This document shows positions 8,575 through 16,009 of a DNA stretch of 64,000 nt, one piece after another; position 1 is the stretch's first letter; every line of letters starts with the position of its first letter. The DNA comes from Shewanella vesiculosa (lineage in GTDB: Bacteria > Pseudomonadota > Gammaproteobacteria > Enterobacterales > Shewanellaceae), in the NCBI RefSeq assembly GCF_021560015.1, contig NZ_CP073588.1, forward strand, positions 2,170,001 to 2,234,000. Reading direction: 5' to 3'. Under the pieces are notes generated by a model. That model searched no databases and was not told the DNA's origin. It saw only the letters and a list, made by a program, of their open reading frames with translations. Both the position numbers and the translations under genes were made by a program.

Positions 8575-9002
8575 ATTGCCCCCATGTCAGCTAGTGAAAC
8601 ACCCATTTCTTTGGCTAATTTCATGTCTTCAATTTTGCGTAAACGGTCATAACGAGCTTTTGCTTCTGCACTACGTTCGCGTTTTGCTGCTGCGGTTGGT
8701 CTGTTATGAGTGCGGTTAAATATGCGCAAACTTTCTGGAATATAACGGCTCATGCAAAAACCTCCCCCGGGGCGGTTAATACGTAACTTAGATTCAGCGA
8801 CGCTGGCAAAGAACTCAGCATCTGCTTGGCTAAAGTTCACTATTTCAATGCTGTTGTAGTTTTTAGTGATGCCCCAACCGCTATAATCATTAGGCTTATA
8901 GGTCACTTCGCTTTGCTTTAAGCAACACCCCAGTTTTGAAAAGCTATCCGATACCGTCACGATACCGAACTGAGTTTGAAAAATGGCAAATTGGCTAGTC
9001 AT
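8571..9002 (-). CDS. Hypothetical early-operon phage protein, 143 residues
   Basis: Not recognised. I chose the ATG at 9002 because it overlaps the stop of the previous gene as ATGA. The N-terminal two thirds look globular and strand-rich (FQTQFGIVTVSD, SGWGITKNYNSIEIVNFS). The last 50 residues are a charged helix (RPTAAAKRERSAEAKARYDRLRKIEDM) with a KLAKEMGVSLADMGA end that resembles a small helix-turn-helix. It lies in a run of tightly overlapping genes between CII and the methyltransferase, where P2-like phages keep small replication and regulation genes. Confidence 0.6.
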   Translation of the reverse strand: MTSQFAIFQTQFGIVTVSDSFSKLGCCLKQSEVTYKPNDYSGWGITKNYNSIEIVNFSQADAEFFASVAESKLRINRPGGGFCMSRYIPESLRIFNRTHNRPTAAAKRERSAEAKARYDRLRKIEDMKLAKEMGVSLADMGAI

Positions 9003-9265
9003 GCTGCCACCTCGATTCGTGCTATCGAGTCCATTCCGTGCAACGAACACGTCAATTCAAAACAAAGCTGGGTTAGTGTGTGATCAGCCAATACATACAG
9101 AGCTACTTTTTCAAGCCCTTGCGCCATACCTAAGTATCTAAGCGCCATGAGTGGCAATCCTTGTGAATGAGCTTCTACATGACGCGCATAAATATCGGCC
9201 ATCAACTTGCGCATGGCGACATGCTGAGGATTGGTTAAATCGAATTGAACAGTTGAGTTAGCCAT
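8999..9265 (-). CDS. Hypothetical early-operon phage protein, 88 residues
   Basis: The ATG at 9265 is preceded by GGAGG at a 7-base spacing, better placed than the GTG at 9271. The protein (MANSTVQFDLTN...) is mostly helical, with ADIYARHVEAHSQG and a hydrophobic LEKVALYVLADHTLTQL segment, and has no clear membrane span. The family is not recognised. It overlaps the following gene by 4 bp, so it belongs to the same operon. Confidence 0.6.
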   Translation of the reverse strand: MANSTVQFDLTNPQHVAMRKLMADIYARHVEAHSQGLPLMALRYLGMAQGLEKVALYVLADHTLTQLCFELTCSLHGMDSIARIEVAA

Positions 9266-9267
9266 GA

Positions 9268-9588
9268 TCACACCTCCACTTGATTTACTTGAATGTTATT
9301 GCGAATGGCAATCAAACGAATATTTAGCGTTTTAGCCAACTGTGGTGAGGTGGGTTCCGCGATGGCTTTTAGTGATTCAAGTACAGACTCAACCGCAGTG
9401 CGGTCAGCTGGATTGGGAAGCTGTAATGTGCGAATAACGCGATTAGCTTCTGCTGCAATCACTTGCGCAAAAGGATTAGATGCTGTTAATCTACTTTCCA
9501 TCATATCGATACCTTTCAATTTTGATTTGATACGAGCCATTACCGTTCCAGCGGTGGTGGCTTTTTTATGTCTAATGCTTATTGTCAT
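9268..9588 (-). CDS. Hypothetical early-operon phage protein, 106 residues
   Basis: Begins inside the end of the upstream gene (17-bp overlap) with ATG at 9588; the ribosome site is weak. A second in-frame ATG lies 16 codons in. The protein is helical and basic at its N-terminus (RHKKATTAG, MARIKSKLKG), and the rest is two long helices without membrane or signal features. No family is recognised. Its coupling to its neighbours indicates a role in the phage early programme. Confidence 0.6.
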   Translation of the reverse strand: MTISIRHKKATTAGTVMARIKSKLKGIDMMESRLTASNPFAQVIAAEANRVIRTLQLPNPADRTAVESVLESLKAIAEPTSPQLAKTLNIRLIAIRNNIQVNQVEV

Positions 9589-10045
9589 GGTCTAACTCAC
9601 TCATTAATTCCCGCGCTTGCTGACTAATCATGGTCAATGCATCGTCAACATGTCGTGAATCGTCCTGCTGTGCAGTATGTTGTGCTGCTATAGCGGTTTG
9701 ACGTGGTGAAATAAACTGGGCGCGGCTTAATGGCATGTTGCTAAATGCACGGCCTAAATCCGTTAACGCAATTAACGACTGTCGAACGGCTTCACGCTCG
9801 TTAGTTGATAAGCTGAGTAATGGACGATTTAAATATTCACTTGGCTTAAGTCGTGCACCAAAAAGCACTAATGCGCGTTGCTGTGCTGGTAGTTTGTCAA
9901 ACTGGCTTGCTGCACTGGTTTTACCCAACATTTTGCGCATTGCGGCAATGGCCTCACGCCCAACATCACCGTGCGGTTCGTTGGCTGCTGGTATTGCGCG
10001 GTTGTTTATCGTGTTAGATAACGGCTGTTTTATGGCTAAAGACAT
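9572..10045 (-). CDS. Hypothetical early-operon phage protein, 157 residues
   Basis: Start chosen at ATG 10045 with an AGAGGG ribosome site seven bases upstream; a TTG at 10051 would add two residues. The protein is helical and soluble. The segment REAIAAMRKMLGKTSAASQFDKLPAQQRALVLFGARLKPSEYLNRPL is the best-ordered part, and the tail is polar. It follows the CII-type regulator by 11 bp. I cannot name the family. Confidence 0.6.
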   Translation of the reverse strand: MSLAIKQPLSNTINNRAIPAANEPHGDVGREAIAAMRKMLGKTSAASQFDKLPAQQRALVLFGARLKPSEYLNRPLLSLSTNEREAVRQSLIALTDLGRAFSNMPLSRAQFISPRQTAIAAQHTAQQDDSRHVDDALTMISQQARELMSELDHDNKH

Positions 10046-10056
10046 AATCAATCCCT

Positions 10057-10596
10057 CTACATAAAGCCCGGTGTGGGCATGGTTTGTACTGCATCAAACG
10101 CCACCGATAACACAGGTATTGCTTGAAATTTTTGTTCAACGTCATGCATGAAAATGGCTAACTCGGTCATCACATAACTCGCACGTCTTATCGTTTCGTT
10201 GCGCATTCTGGCGGTTACTCTGCGCTGTGCTTTTGCATCTAATGCGAGAGCTCCAAGTTGCGCCGCGTTCGCATTAATATCGAGCGCTCTATCTGTTAAC
10301 GTCATCTTGTCTGCAGTTGCAAAATCGTCGGTACAAACAGACGGCATACAGTTCAAATCAAGTAACACCCCATCAATTAAGCAACGGTTTTTGCTTGCTC
10401 TAGTGATGGCAACTAACTCATGTACTGTCAGCTGATGTGGTTGTTCAGGTAACAGCTTGTTGCGCAACATCTGCCTGCTTTTCAGTCCTGCTGTATCAGC
10501 GATATTTTTCATCACTTCATCATTGGCAAACTGACGCATTGCGCCAACAACGTGTGGCTGTGATGCAAACTGTGTACTGCTCAATTGTGTATACAT
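10057..10596 (-). CDS. Phage regulatory protein CII (CP76 family)
   Basis: A regulator of the CII/CP76 family, which controls the lysogeny decision in P2/186-type phages. The block MLRNKLLPEQPHQLTVHELVAITRASKNRCLIDGVL is the family signature. I chose ATG 10596 because AAGGAG lies ten bases upstream; the ATG at 10623 lacks a ribosome site and would add nine residues. At 179 residues it has the usual length. It is the second gene of the leftward early operon, behind the Cox-like gene. Confidence 0.8.
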   Translation of the reverse strand: MYTQLSSTQFASQPHVVGAMRQFANDEVMKNIADTAGLKSRQMLRNKLLPEQPHQLTVHELVAITRASKNRCLIDGVLLDLNCMPSVCTDDFATADKMTLTDRALDINANAAQLGALALDAKAQRRVTARMRNETIRRASYVMTELAIFMHDVEQKFQAIPVLSVAFDAVQTMPTPGFM

Positions 10597-10670
10597 TGCT
10601 GCAAAACTCCTTTTTGCTAACATTCATTTGAATGAAAAGTCATTCAAATGACGAGATAAACGAATTAACG

Positions 10671-10880
10671 CTATCGACTGATAAAGGCTTGTGAGTCGGC
10701 TTCTTTAATCAGCGCCAACATATTGATAAAAGGCTTTTCTTGCGGCTTGTTTTTGGGACGAATTGGAAGGCGACCTTCACGCACTAGATGGCGCACTGTC
10801 GCTAAGGGGATGCCACTCAAGCGGGCGTACTCTTCAAATGAAACATAGGGTGCTGCAATTTGAACTGCAAAAGTGTTCAT
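10671..10880 (-). CDS. cox: Cox-like excisionase/repressor
   Basis: A 69-residue winged-helix/MerR-type DNA-binding protein (YVSFEEYARLSGIPLATVRHLVREGRLPIRPK, about residues 12-45). In P2-like phages, Cox represses the lysogenic promoter and directs excision by the integrase. It is the first gene of the leftward operon and is divergent from the CI repressor, the canonical genetic switch layout. ATG 10880 is supported by AGGA about nine bases upstream. Confidence 0.8.
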   Translation of the reverse strand: MNTFAVQIAAPYVSFEEYARLSGIPLATVRHLVREGRLPIRPKNKPQEKPFINMLALIKEADSQAFISR

Positions 10881-10978
10881 GTGGTGATATCCTATAATTA
10901 ACTGTGATTTGCTATCAGGCACTGTGAGAGGTTGGCTGATAACATCATTTAACATCTTGACACGGAGTATCACTCAAA
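10881..10978. promoter_or_regulatory. Divergent cox/cI control region
   Basis: The 98-bp gap between the divergent Cox and CI genes must hold both early and lysogenic promoters. Half-sites TATCAG (10913-10918) and CTGATA (10936-10941) face each other and are the most likely repressor contacts. The start sites themselves were not resolved. Confidence 0.55.
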
Positions 10979-11707
10979 ATGTCTGGCTACGTCAAGTACA
11001 AGAATGACAAAAAGTTTAAAAATTTAAACACACCGTTAAATTACAAGGGTGGAAAGGAACTAATTGAAAGGTTGATAGATCTTTTTGAGGTGCGAAGCAG
11101 AGTAGAATTAGGTGACTTAATCGGAGTCAGTTCTGCAACTCTTTCAACATGGACGACTCGTGAAACCACACCGCATGAATTGTTGATTCGCATTCATTTG
11201 TTAACCGGTTGGCCGATGGAATATTTGTGCTTTGGCACGGGTGACTTAACCAAATTAAAAGGTGATACCGACCAACACTTTTCCGAAAAAGCTAATAATG
11301 TGGCACCGCCAACACTCAGCTATGAGCGCGGTGTGTTACAGGTTTACACCATCGATAACGGCCATTTAGCACCATACGAAAAAATAGAAGCCACAGTTAA
11401 TTTATTGCAATACTGCAAAGTGCGCGGGAATGAAAACGACATAGTGGTAAAAGATGGTTGGGATTTGTTGTTTATTAATTCACGCGAAAATCAAGTTAAT
11501 CAAGGTCGATATTTATTTAAGGTTAACCAAACCCATCAGCTAGGCATGATGAAGTTATACCCTGATGGTAAAATCTATCTATTAGAGGAAGAAGAACGTT
11601 ATCTGGTAGATGAGACGGTAACTCAAATTGTGGGCAAAGTGGCAGCTACTTTAAAGCAAACCCCAATTAGCTTAATACGACCTAGAGGCTATAAGGCCAG
11701 AACGTAA
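10979..11707 (+). CDS. P2/186-like phage repressor CI
   Basis: A 242-residue lysogeny repressor. The helix-turn-helix lies in the first third (ELIERLIDLFEVRSRVELGDLIGVSSATLSTWTTRET), and LLTGWPMEYLCFGTGDL follows as in 186-type CI proteins. A longer C-terminal domain (about 120-240) would mediate oligomerisation. It has no LexA-like Ser-Lys cleavage motif that I can identify, consistent with a non-cleavable repressor controlled by an antirepressor. The gene is divergent from cox and immediately upstream of the FRG cargo operon, so that operon may be expressed from the lysogenic promoter. Confidence 0.85.
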   Translation: MSGYVKYKNDKKFKNLNTPLNYKGGKELIERLIDLFEVRSRVELGDLIGVSSATLSTWTTRETTPHELLIRIHLLTGWPMEYLCFGTGDLTKLKGDTDQHFSEKANNVAPPTLSYERGVLQVYTIDNGHLAPYEKIEATVNLLQYCKVRGNENDIVVKDGWDLLFINSRENQVNQGRYLFKVNQTHQLGMMKLYPDGKIYLLEEEERYLVDETVTQIVGKVAATLKQTPISLIRPRGYKART

Positions 11708-11735
11708 ACTTATTTAACAACACAAGGAAGTGAAT

Positions 11736-12689
11736 ATGGCCTCAGAGATAACAAATTTAGCTGATATTTTATCGCTTATATTTTCTGAATCTGATCCTGA
11801 AAAAAGTTATTGGTATAGAGGACATAGTAAAACCAGCTACCGATTACTCCCGTCAGTATTCAGGCCCACGGAAGCAGGAAAGTATTTTAATGAAGCAAAA
11901 CTAATAAGTGAGTTTTTGAGAATACACCCTGAAGCTAAAACTCAACATTCTTCAACTATAGAGTTGCTTACCTATGCGCAACATTATGGTTTACCAACTA
12001 GACTATTAGATTGGACAGAAAATTTATTAGTAGCATTATATTTTTGCTGCGTTGAAAATATTAACGAGAATGGTAGTTTATACACATTGCAGGTAGAAAG
12101 AGACAATAGCCATAACATTAATTTTTATGAAAAAATAGCCACATCATCATCTGTGAGCGAAGTTTGCAATAAAATTATAGAGTATTTAAACAATGCAAAC
12201 TCTAGAACAGATAAAACACTAAGAAATATAATAAAATTAAATGGTCACGATTTAAATTATTATTCTGAAACAGATGGTTTTGAAATTTTCTGTAATTTGA
12301 ATAAAATGGTTAGGGACAAAGAAAAATTTCTTATTGATTCTCCATACGATTACAACCCTTTATTGTATGGTGTTTGCACTTATACGCCACCAATTATTAA
12401 TCATCGGTTAAAAGCTCAAAAAGGATGTTTCACTATTCACGGTGGAAAAATCATATCTGGCAATGAAGTTATAAATGTATTAGATATAAAAGAATGCGTA
12501 GCGATGCATGAACATCGCAGTTCTAATTTTGTACAAATACTCAATAACAACTTTAATGAATACATTATTCCATCCTCTGCAAAAGGTAAGATCTTAAGTG
12601 AATTATCAAACTGCGGTATAAATAAAGCAAGTTTGTTTCCAGAATTAGAGCATCAAGTTAATTCACTCAAAGAAAAGTTTTTTGATTAG
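11736..12689 (+). CDS. FRG-domain protein (prophage cargo, candidate defence protein)
   Basis: A 317-residue soluble protein with the FRG domain: YWYRGHSKTSYRLLPSVFR (about residues 25-45) and YAQHYGLPTRLLDWTENLLVALYFC (about 85-108) are its hallmarks. FRG proteins are common in prophages and defence islands, but their biochemical activity is not settled. The ATG at 11736 has AAGGAAG five bases upstream. Codon use is AT-rich compared with the repressor before it, as expected for recently acquired cargo. It starts 28 bp after cI and leads two small membrane-protein genes, so a membrane-linked exclusion function is plausible but inferred. Confidence 0.85.
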   Translation: MASEITNLADILSLIFSESDPEKSYWYRGHSKTSYRLLPSVFRPTEAGKYFNEAKLISEFLRIHPEAKTQHSSTIELLTYAQHYGLPTRLLDWTENLLVALYFCCVENINENGSLYTLQVERDNSHNINFYEKIATSSSVSEVCNKIIEYLNNANSRTDKTLRNIIKLNGHDLNYYSETDGFEIFCNLNKMVRDKEKFLIDSPYDYNPLLYGVCTYTPPIINHRLKAQKGCFTIHGGKIISGNEVINVLDIKECVAMHEHRSSNFVQILNNNFNEYIIPSSAKGKILSELSNCGINKASLFPELEHQVNSLKEKFFD

Positions 12690-12706
12690 ATTTCAAGGAA
12701 GAAAAA

Positions 12707-13348
12707 ATGAATAAACAAGACTATGAAGATGAATTAGCTCGATTAAAAGCTAGCAACATTGATTCACCAGCACAAGCAAAAGCCCGAAAACTTATTAAGC
12801 CTGTTATGACAATCATTGCAGTCATATTTACAATACTGCTTATTGCCCTGATTGTTGATATCAGCAATGATCCAAAACCAGTCGAAACACCCATAGTTAA
12901 GCAGTCTTCACAAGATAAAGATGCATTCAATAAACTAGAAGCCGCTAAATGGGAAAAGGTCAGCAACCTTACTGACTGCCAACTAGCCTATAAAATTTAT
13001 AGCGACTACTCCCCTATCATGGCTGAGCTAATGGACTTCGCTGAAACAAAGTCATACTTTGCTAAACAAGAAGCTGTAAACTGGAAAGAGAACACAAAAC
13101 TAGACCAACGTTTAGAAGCCCTTAATAATATTTACCCCTCCACTTATAACGTAGATTATCCAAATGCCATCATTGCTCACGGAATGAACTTCGCCATAGG
13201 CCAATACTGGCGAGACATCTTCTTTCATGTCATCAATGAACGCGAAGCTAAACCAGCAGTAAGCGAACAAACACAGCTAATGCAAGATGACTTAAACGTC
13301 TTAAAGTCACAATGCCCAAACGAATTTGAAGGTTTAAGTAACCTATGA
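12707..13348 (+). CDS. Single-span membrane protein in the FRG operon
   Basis: A 213-residue protein with a charged cytoplasmic N-terminus, one membrane segment at about residues 34-53 (MTIIAVIFTILLIALIVDI), and a C-terminal region containing cysteines (DCQLAYKIYSDYSP, SQCPNEFEGL) that could face the periplasm. No named family is recognised. An AAGGAAG ribosome site precedes the ATG. It lies 17 bp after the FRG gene and overlaps the next gene as ATGA, so the three genes form one operon. Confidence 0.7.
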   Translation: MNKQDYEDELARLKASNIDSPAQAKARKLIKPVMTIIAVIFTILLIALIVDISNDPKPVETPIVKQSSQDKDAFNKLEAAKWEKVSNLTDCQLAYKIYSDYSPIMAELMDFAETKSYFAKQEAVNWKENTKLDQRLEALNNIYPSTYNVDYPNAIIAHGMNFAIGQYWRDIFFHVINEREAKPAVSEQTQLMQDDLNVLKSQCPNEFEGLSNL

Positions 13349-13929
13349 GCATAGAAACACTATTTTCATCTAACATAATTGTTCCGATTATCGTCGCATT
13401 TATCGGTTTTTTAATTGCAGTGACAACGGCGGTTATTGCAAAAGAGCAAAAGATATCTGAATTTAGGCAAAAATGGATTGATGAATTAAGGAATGATATC
13501 GCAAACTCACTTCGATATGCTTTTGACTGTATGTATGAATCTAGCAATCATATAACCGACGAGAGTATAGAGCGTTATAACAGTTCATTTAGTAAATTCG
13601 AATTCCATTTAATACTTATAAAATTAAGGCTTAATCCTATAAAAGATGAACAGTTTATATTACTAATTAATAATACTCTTGAACTAGTAAGTGAACTAAA
13701 TCATACAAATATTGAAATAAATTTCAAAAAAGTAACAGAATCAACAAAGCTATTTGAAAAACATTCACATGCAATAATAAAAAGAGAATGGGAAATAACA
13801 AAAAAAGGAGAAAAACGTTTTATTCTTTTTGTAACCGTGGGTGAGTTTTTCGGAGGTGCATTTATCACTGCTTTTTTTGTGCTGCTCTATTTAGCAAAAT
13901 TCCCTGAATACTTCCCTGGTATTAATTAG
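13345..13929 (+). CDS. Two-span membrane protein in the FRG operon
   Basis: A 194-residue protein with membrane segments at both ends: about residues 10-32 (NIIVPIIVAFIGFLIAVTTAVI) and about 158-180 (FILFVTVGEFFGGAFITAFFVLLYL). Between them is a helical cytoplasmic domain starting KEQKISEFRQKWIDELRNDI. Similar N-terminal membrane plus QKWI-helix proteins occur in accessory regions, but I cannot assign a function. Translation is coupled to the preceding gene by a 4-bp overlap. The topology suggests a membrane effector or anchor for the FRG protein. Confidence 0.7.
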   Translation: MSIETLFSSNIIVPIIVAFIGFLIAVTTAVIAKEQKISEFRQKWIDELRNDIANSLRYAFDCMYESSNHITDESIERYNSSFSKFEFHLILIKLRLNPIKDEQFILLINNTLELVSELNHTNIEINFKKVTESTKLFEKHSHAIIKREWEITKKGEKRFILFVTVGEFFGGAFITAFFVLLYLAKFPEYFPGIN

Positions 13930-13978
13930 TAAAAAGCATTCGAAATCGACAAACGTATACTTTAACAACTAGCGAGTA

Positions 13979-14458
13979 TTAGGCTTTTAATGGGGGAATA
14001 GGGGTTGCTGCGGCAATAAGTTCGCCCCAGCTATTTGGGACACGGTTACCCTCAAGCATTTTTTCAAATACATAATAAACATCTGTTTTACTCCCAGCCT
14101 TGCGCTGAGTCGTTTCATCGTTTATCCATGCATAGATAATGGCTTTTGGGGCATCTGTTTTAAATTGAAAGAATAACCGATATCTAGTTGGCAATGATTT
14201 TTTCTTGATGCGACGCCAAGATGTGTATTTTTTACCGAGAGTTTTACCTAACCTAAAATCTGGGTGATTAGGCTCAGCTGGTACATTAGTAAAAATATTA
14301 GTTTGAATTGCTTCGAAGAGTTTATAAGTTGGATGGTGAAAAAATTCGTCTGGATCTTTGATTGCTAAGGCTTCAGCTAATTCAGTTATGCGGGTCAGTT
14401 CGGCAGTAAAAATATCAAGCGCATGAAGTTCGTAGCCATTTTTTATAATTACTTCCAT
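13979..14458 (-). CDS. YhaV-family toxin (ribonuclease)
   Basis: A 159-residue toxin close in length and sequence to YhaV, the E. coli mRNA/rRNA-cleaving toxin. It shows HPTYKLFEAIQTNIFTNVPAEPNHPDFRLGKTLG, YRLFFQF, IIYAWINDETTQRKAG and YYVFEKMLEGNRVPNSW, all family signatures. It follows a short partner gene by 11 bp. In E. coli the partner is the AbrB-fold antitoxin PrlF, but the partner here is unrelated in sequence. It lies between the FRG operon and the integrase, as addiction or exclusion cargo. Confidence 0.88.
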   Translation of the reverse strand: MEVIIKNGYELHALDIFTAELTRITELAEALAIKDPDEFFHHPTYKLFEAIQTNIFTNVPAEPNHPDFRLGKTLGKKYTSWRRIKKKSLPTRYRLFFQFKTDAPKAIIYAWINDETTQRKAGSKTDVYYVFEKMLEGNRVPNSWGELIAAATPIPPLKA

Positions 14459-14469
14459 GTATAAAACGA

Positions 14470-14664
14470 CTACCCTTCTAGGATAACAGAGCGTGCTCTA
14501 GCAAGATCTGCTTTTGCTTTTAAAGCGTCCATTCTTGATAATAATGACATAGGTAAAGGTTTAACTTTCCCGTCAATTTTTGTTTCGTTATCAAGTAATT
14601 CCACAAATTTAGATTCAACTTTTGCTTCATTACTTGCCGTTGCAAAAGAAAATACATTTGTCAT
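14470..14664 (-). CDS. Probable antitoxin to YhaV, not PrlF-like
   Basis: A 64-residue protein (start ATG 14664, with TAGGTG about eight bases upstream) ending KAKADLARARSVILEG. It has no recognisable AbrB swapped-hairpin pattern. The sequence looks like a flexible N-terminus (NVFSFATASNEAKVESKF) followed by one long C-terminal helix. Position, order and 11-bp spacing before the YhaV toxin make it the antitoxin. Three 10-bp tandem repeats lie just upstream. The function is inferred from context. Confidence 0.65.
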   Translation of the reverse strand: MTNVFSFATASNEAKVESKFVELLDNETKIDGKVKPLPMSLLSRMDALKAKADLARARSVILEG

Positions 14665-14689
14665 AATGTGCACCTACTTAAGATTGTTT

Positions 14690-14719
14690 CTGGTTGTAGC
14701 TGGTTGTAGCTGGTTGTAA
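14690..14719. repeat. Three tandem 10-bp repeats upstream of the YhaV module
   Basis: The unit CTGGTTGTAG occurs three times head to tail, with the last base changed to A in the third copy. The array begins 26 bp upstream of the antitoxin start. A 10-bp period places each copy on the same face of the helix, as expected for cooperative operator binding by the toxin-antitoxin complex. Confidence 0.75.
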
Positions 14720-14744
14720 CTATGTTTTTGCATTTAGGAAAGAT

Positions 14745-14757
14745 TACCATATTGGTA
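14745..14757. promoter_or_regulatory. Short inverted repeat upstream of the integrase gene
   Basis: TACCA and TGGTA flank TAT, a 13-bp palindrome about 63 bp before the int start and 81 bp upstream of the antitoxin start on the other strand. It could be an operator for either gene or an integrase or Cox arm site. Confidence 0.35.
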
Positions 14758-14820
14758 TAGCACAGATCAAAATAAGTTGACATTATTTAATCGAAATCAT
14801 CTTAAGAAGAGTGGTTAGCA

Positions 14821-15849
14821 GTGGCAGTAAGAAACACTAAAGACGGTAGCGACAAACCTTGGCTTTGCGAGTGCTATCCTAATGGGCGTGATGGTAAACG
14901 CATTCGCAAAAAGTTTGCTACTAAAGGCGAAGCGACTGCGTTTGAACTTTATACCATGAAAAAGGTGGACGAAAAGCCGTGGCTAGGTGAAAAGGTCGAT
15001 AATCGTAAGTTATCGGAACTGATCAAACGCTGGTATGACTTGCATGGCCAACAACTGGCACAACCTGAAACACGTTTACGAAAATTACAGTTAACCTGCG
15101 ATGGAATGAACGACCCAGTTGCCAGCAAAATAACCGTTAACGATTTTGCTAATTACCGCCAAATGCGACTTGATGGTGAAATAGAAGATTTTCAAGGTAA
15201 AAAGACCAAGGTTAAACCGAATACAATTAACCACGAACACGCCTATTTGAACGCGGTGTTTTCGGAGTTAAAGCGTTTAGGTGAATGGACTCACCCTAAC
15301 CCGCTTGAGGGTTTACCTCAGTTCAAAATTGAAGATACTGAACTGGCCTACCTTTACCCAGAAGAAATACCCATAGTATTGGACGAATGCCGCAATGCAG
15401 AATATGAACACCTGGTAACAATAGTAATGGTGTGTTTGGCAACCGGCTGCCGATGGTCAGAAGCTGAAAACCTCAAAGGCAGTCAAATAGCGCATAACCG
15501 CATTACCTTTGTAAAAACCAAAGGTAAGAAAAACCGGACAGTACCAATAGCGCAAGAACTGGCAAACATGCTGCCAAGAGTCCGCGGCCCATTATTCAGA
15601 CCGTGCCGCAGATCATTTGAACGTGCAATAAAACGAACCGGTTTAATATTCCCAGAAGGCCAAATGACCCACATTTTACGCCACACATTCGCCAGCCATT
15701 TTATGATGAACGGTGGCAATATTTTGGTACTTAAACAAGTATTAGGTCATTCAGATATTAAAGACACAATGCGCTACGCCCACTTCGCACCAGATCACTT
15801 AGACGATGCGATAACTAAAAACCCGATAGCAGGATTACTAAATAAATAA
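14821..15849 (+). CDS. int: P2-like tyrosine-recombinase integrase
   Basis: A 342-residue integrase with a short N-terminal arm-binding domain, a core-binding domain (about 60-170) and a catalytic domain. The catalytic residues are visible: Arg in CLATGCRWSEAENL, HILRHTF (His-x-x-Arg), His in VLGHSD and the nucleophile Tyr in MRYAHF. The start is GTG at 14821. It points away from the phage body toward the tmRNA 3' fragment, the P2 arrangement in which attP follows int. A membrane-protein gene lies between int and that candidate site. Confidence 0.93.
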   Translation: MAVRNTKDGSDKPWLCECYPNGRDGKRIRKKFATKGEATAFELYTMKKVDEKPWLGEKVDNRKLSELIKRWYDLHGQQLAQPETRLRKLQLTCDGMNDPVASKITVNDFANYRQMRLDGEIEDFQGKKTKVKPNTINHEHAYLNAVFSELKRLGEWTHPNPLEGLPQFKIEDTELAYLYPEEIPIVLDECRNAEYEHLVTIVMVCLATGCRWSEAENLKGSQIAHNRITFVKTKGKKNRTVPIAQELANMLPRVRGPLFRPCRRSFERAIKRTGLIFPEGQMTHILRHTFASHFMMNGGNILVLKQVLGHSDIKDTMRYAHFAPDHLDDAITKNPIAGLLNK

Positions 15850-15894
15850 TGGATATTCTTGCACACAAATCTGATTTGATATTTCTCAAACACT

Positions 15895-15990
15895 TTATCG
15901 TTTTACATCAAAGATATAGAAAATGTAGTATGATATTAATCAATAACTTAACGGCCTACTTTAGCTGGCGAGCCGTTGAAAGGCAGTTAT
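15895..15990 (+). repeat. Repeat copy A: conserved leader with attC-like hairpin
   Basis: The first 56 bases (15895-15950) match 17765-17820 with five mismatches. They are followed by a hairpin: ATAAC (15943-15947) then TTAACGGC, and GCCGTTGA then, after a spacer, GTTAT (15986-15990). Nested ATAAC/GTTAT outer arms and TTAACGGC/GCCGTTGA inner arms resemble the R and L boxes of an integron attC site. It lies directly upstream of the 16010 gene. The alternative is a shared promoter/leader. Confidence 0.6.
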
Positions 15991-16009
15991 ATTCGACTTG
16001 GTAATTATA

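Noticed and set aside
14690-14719. CRISPR or VNTR array
   Set aside because: Only three 10-bp units without spacers, so it fits an operator better than an array.
15483-15719. Leftward ORF within int
   Set aside because: Complement of the integrase catalytic domain with no start signals.
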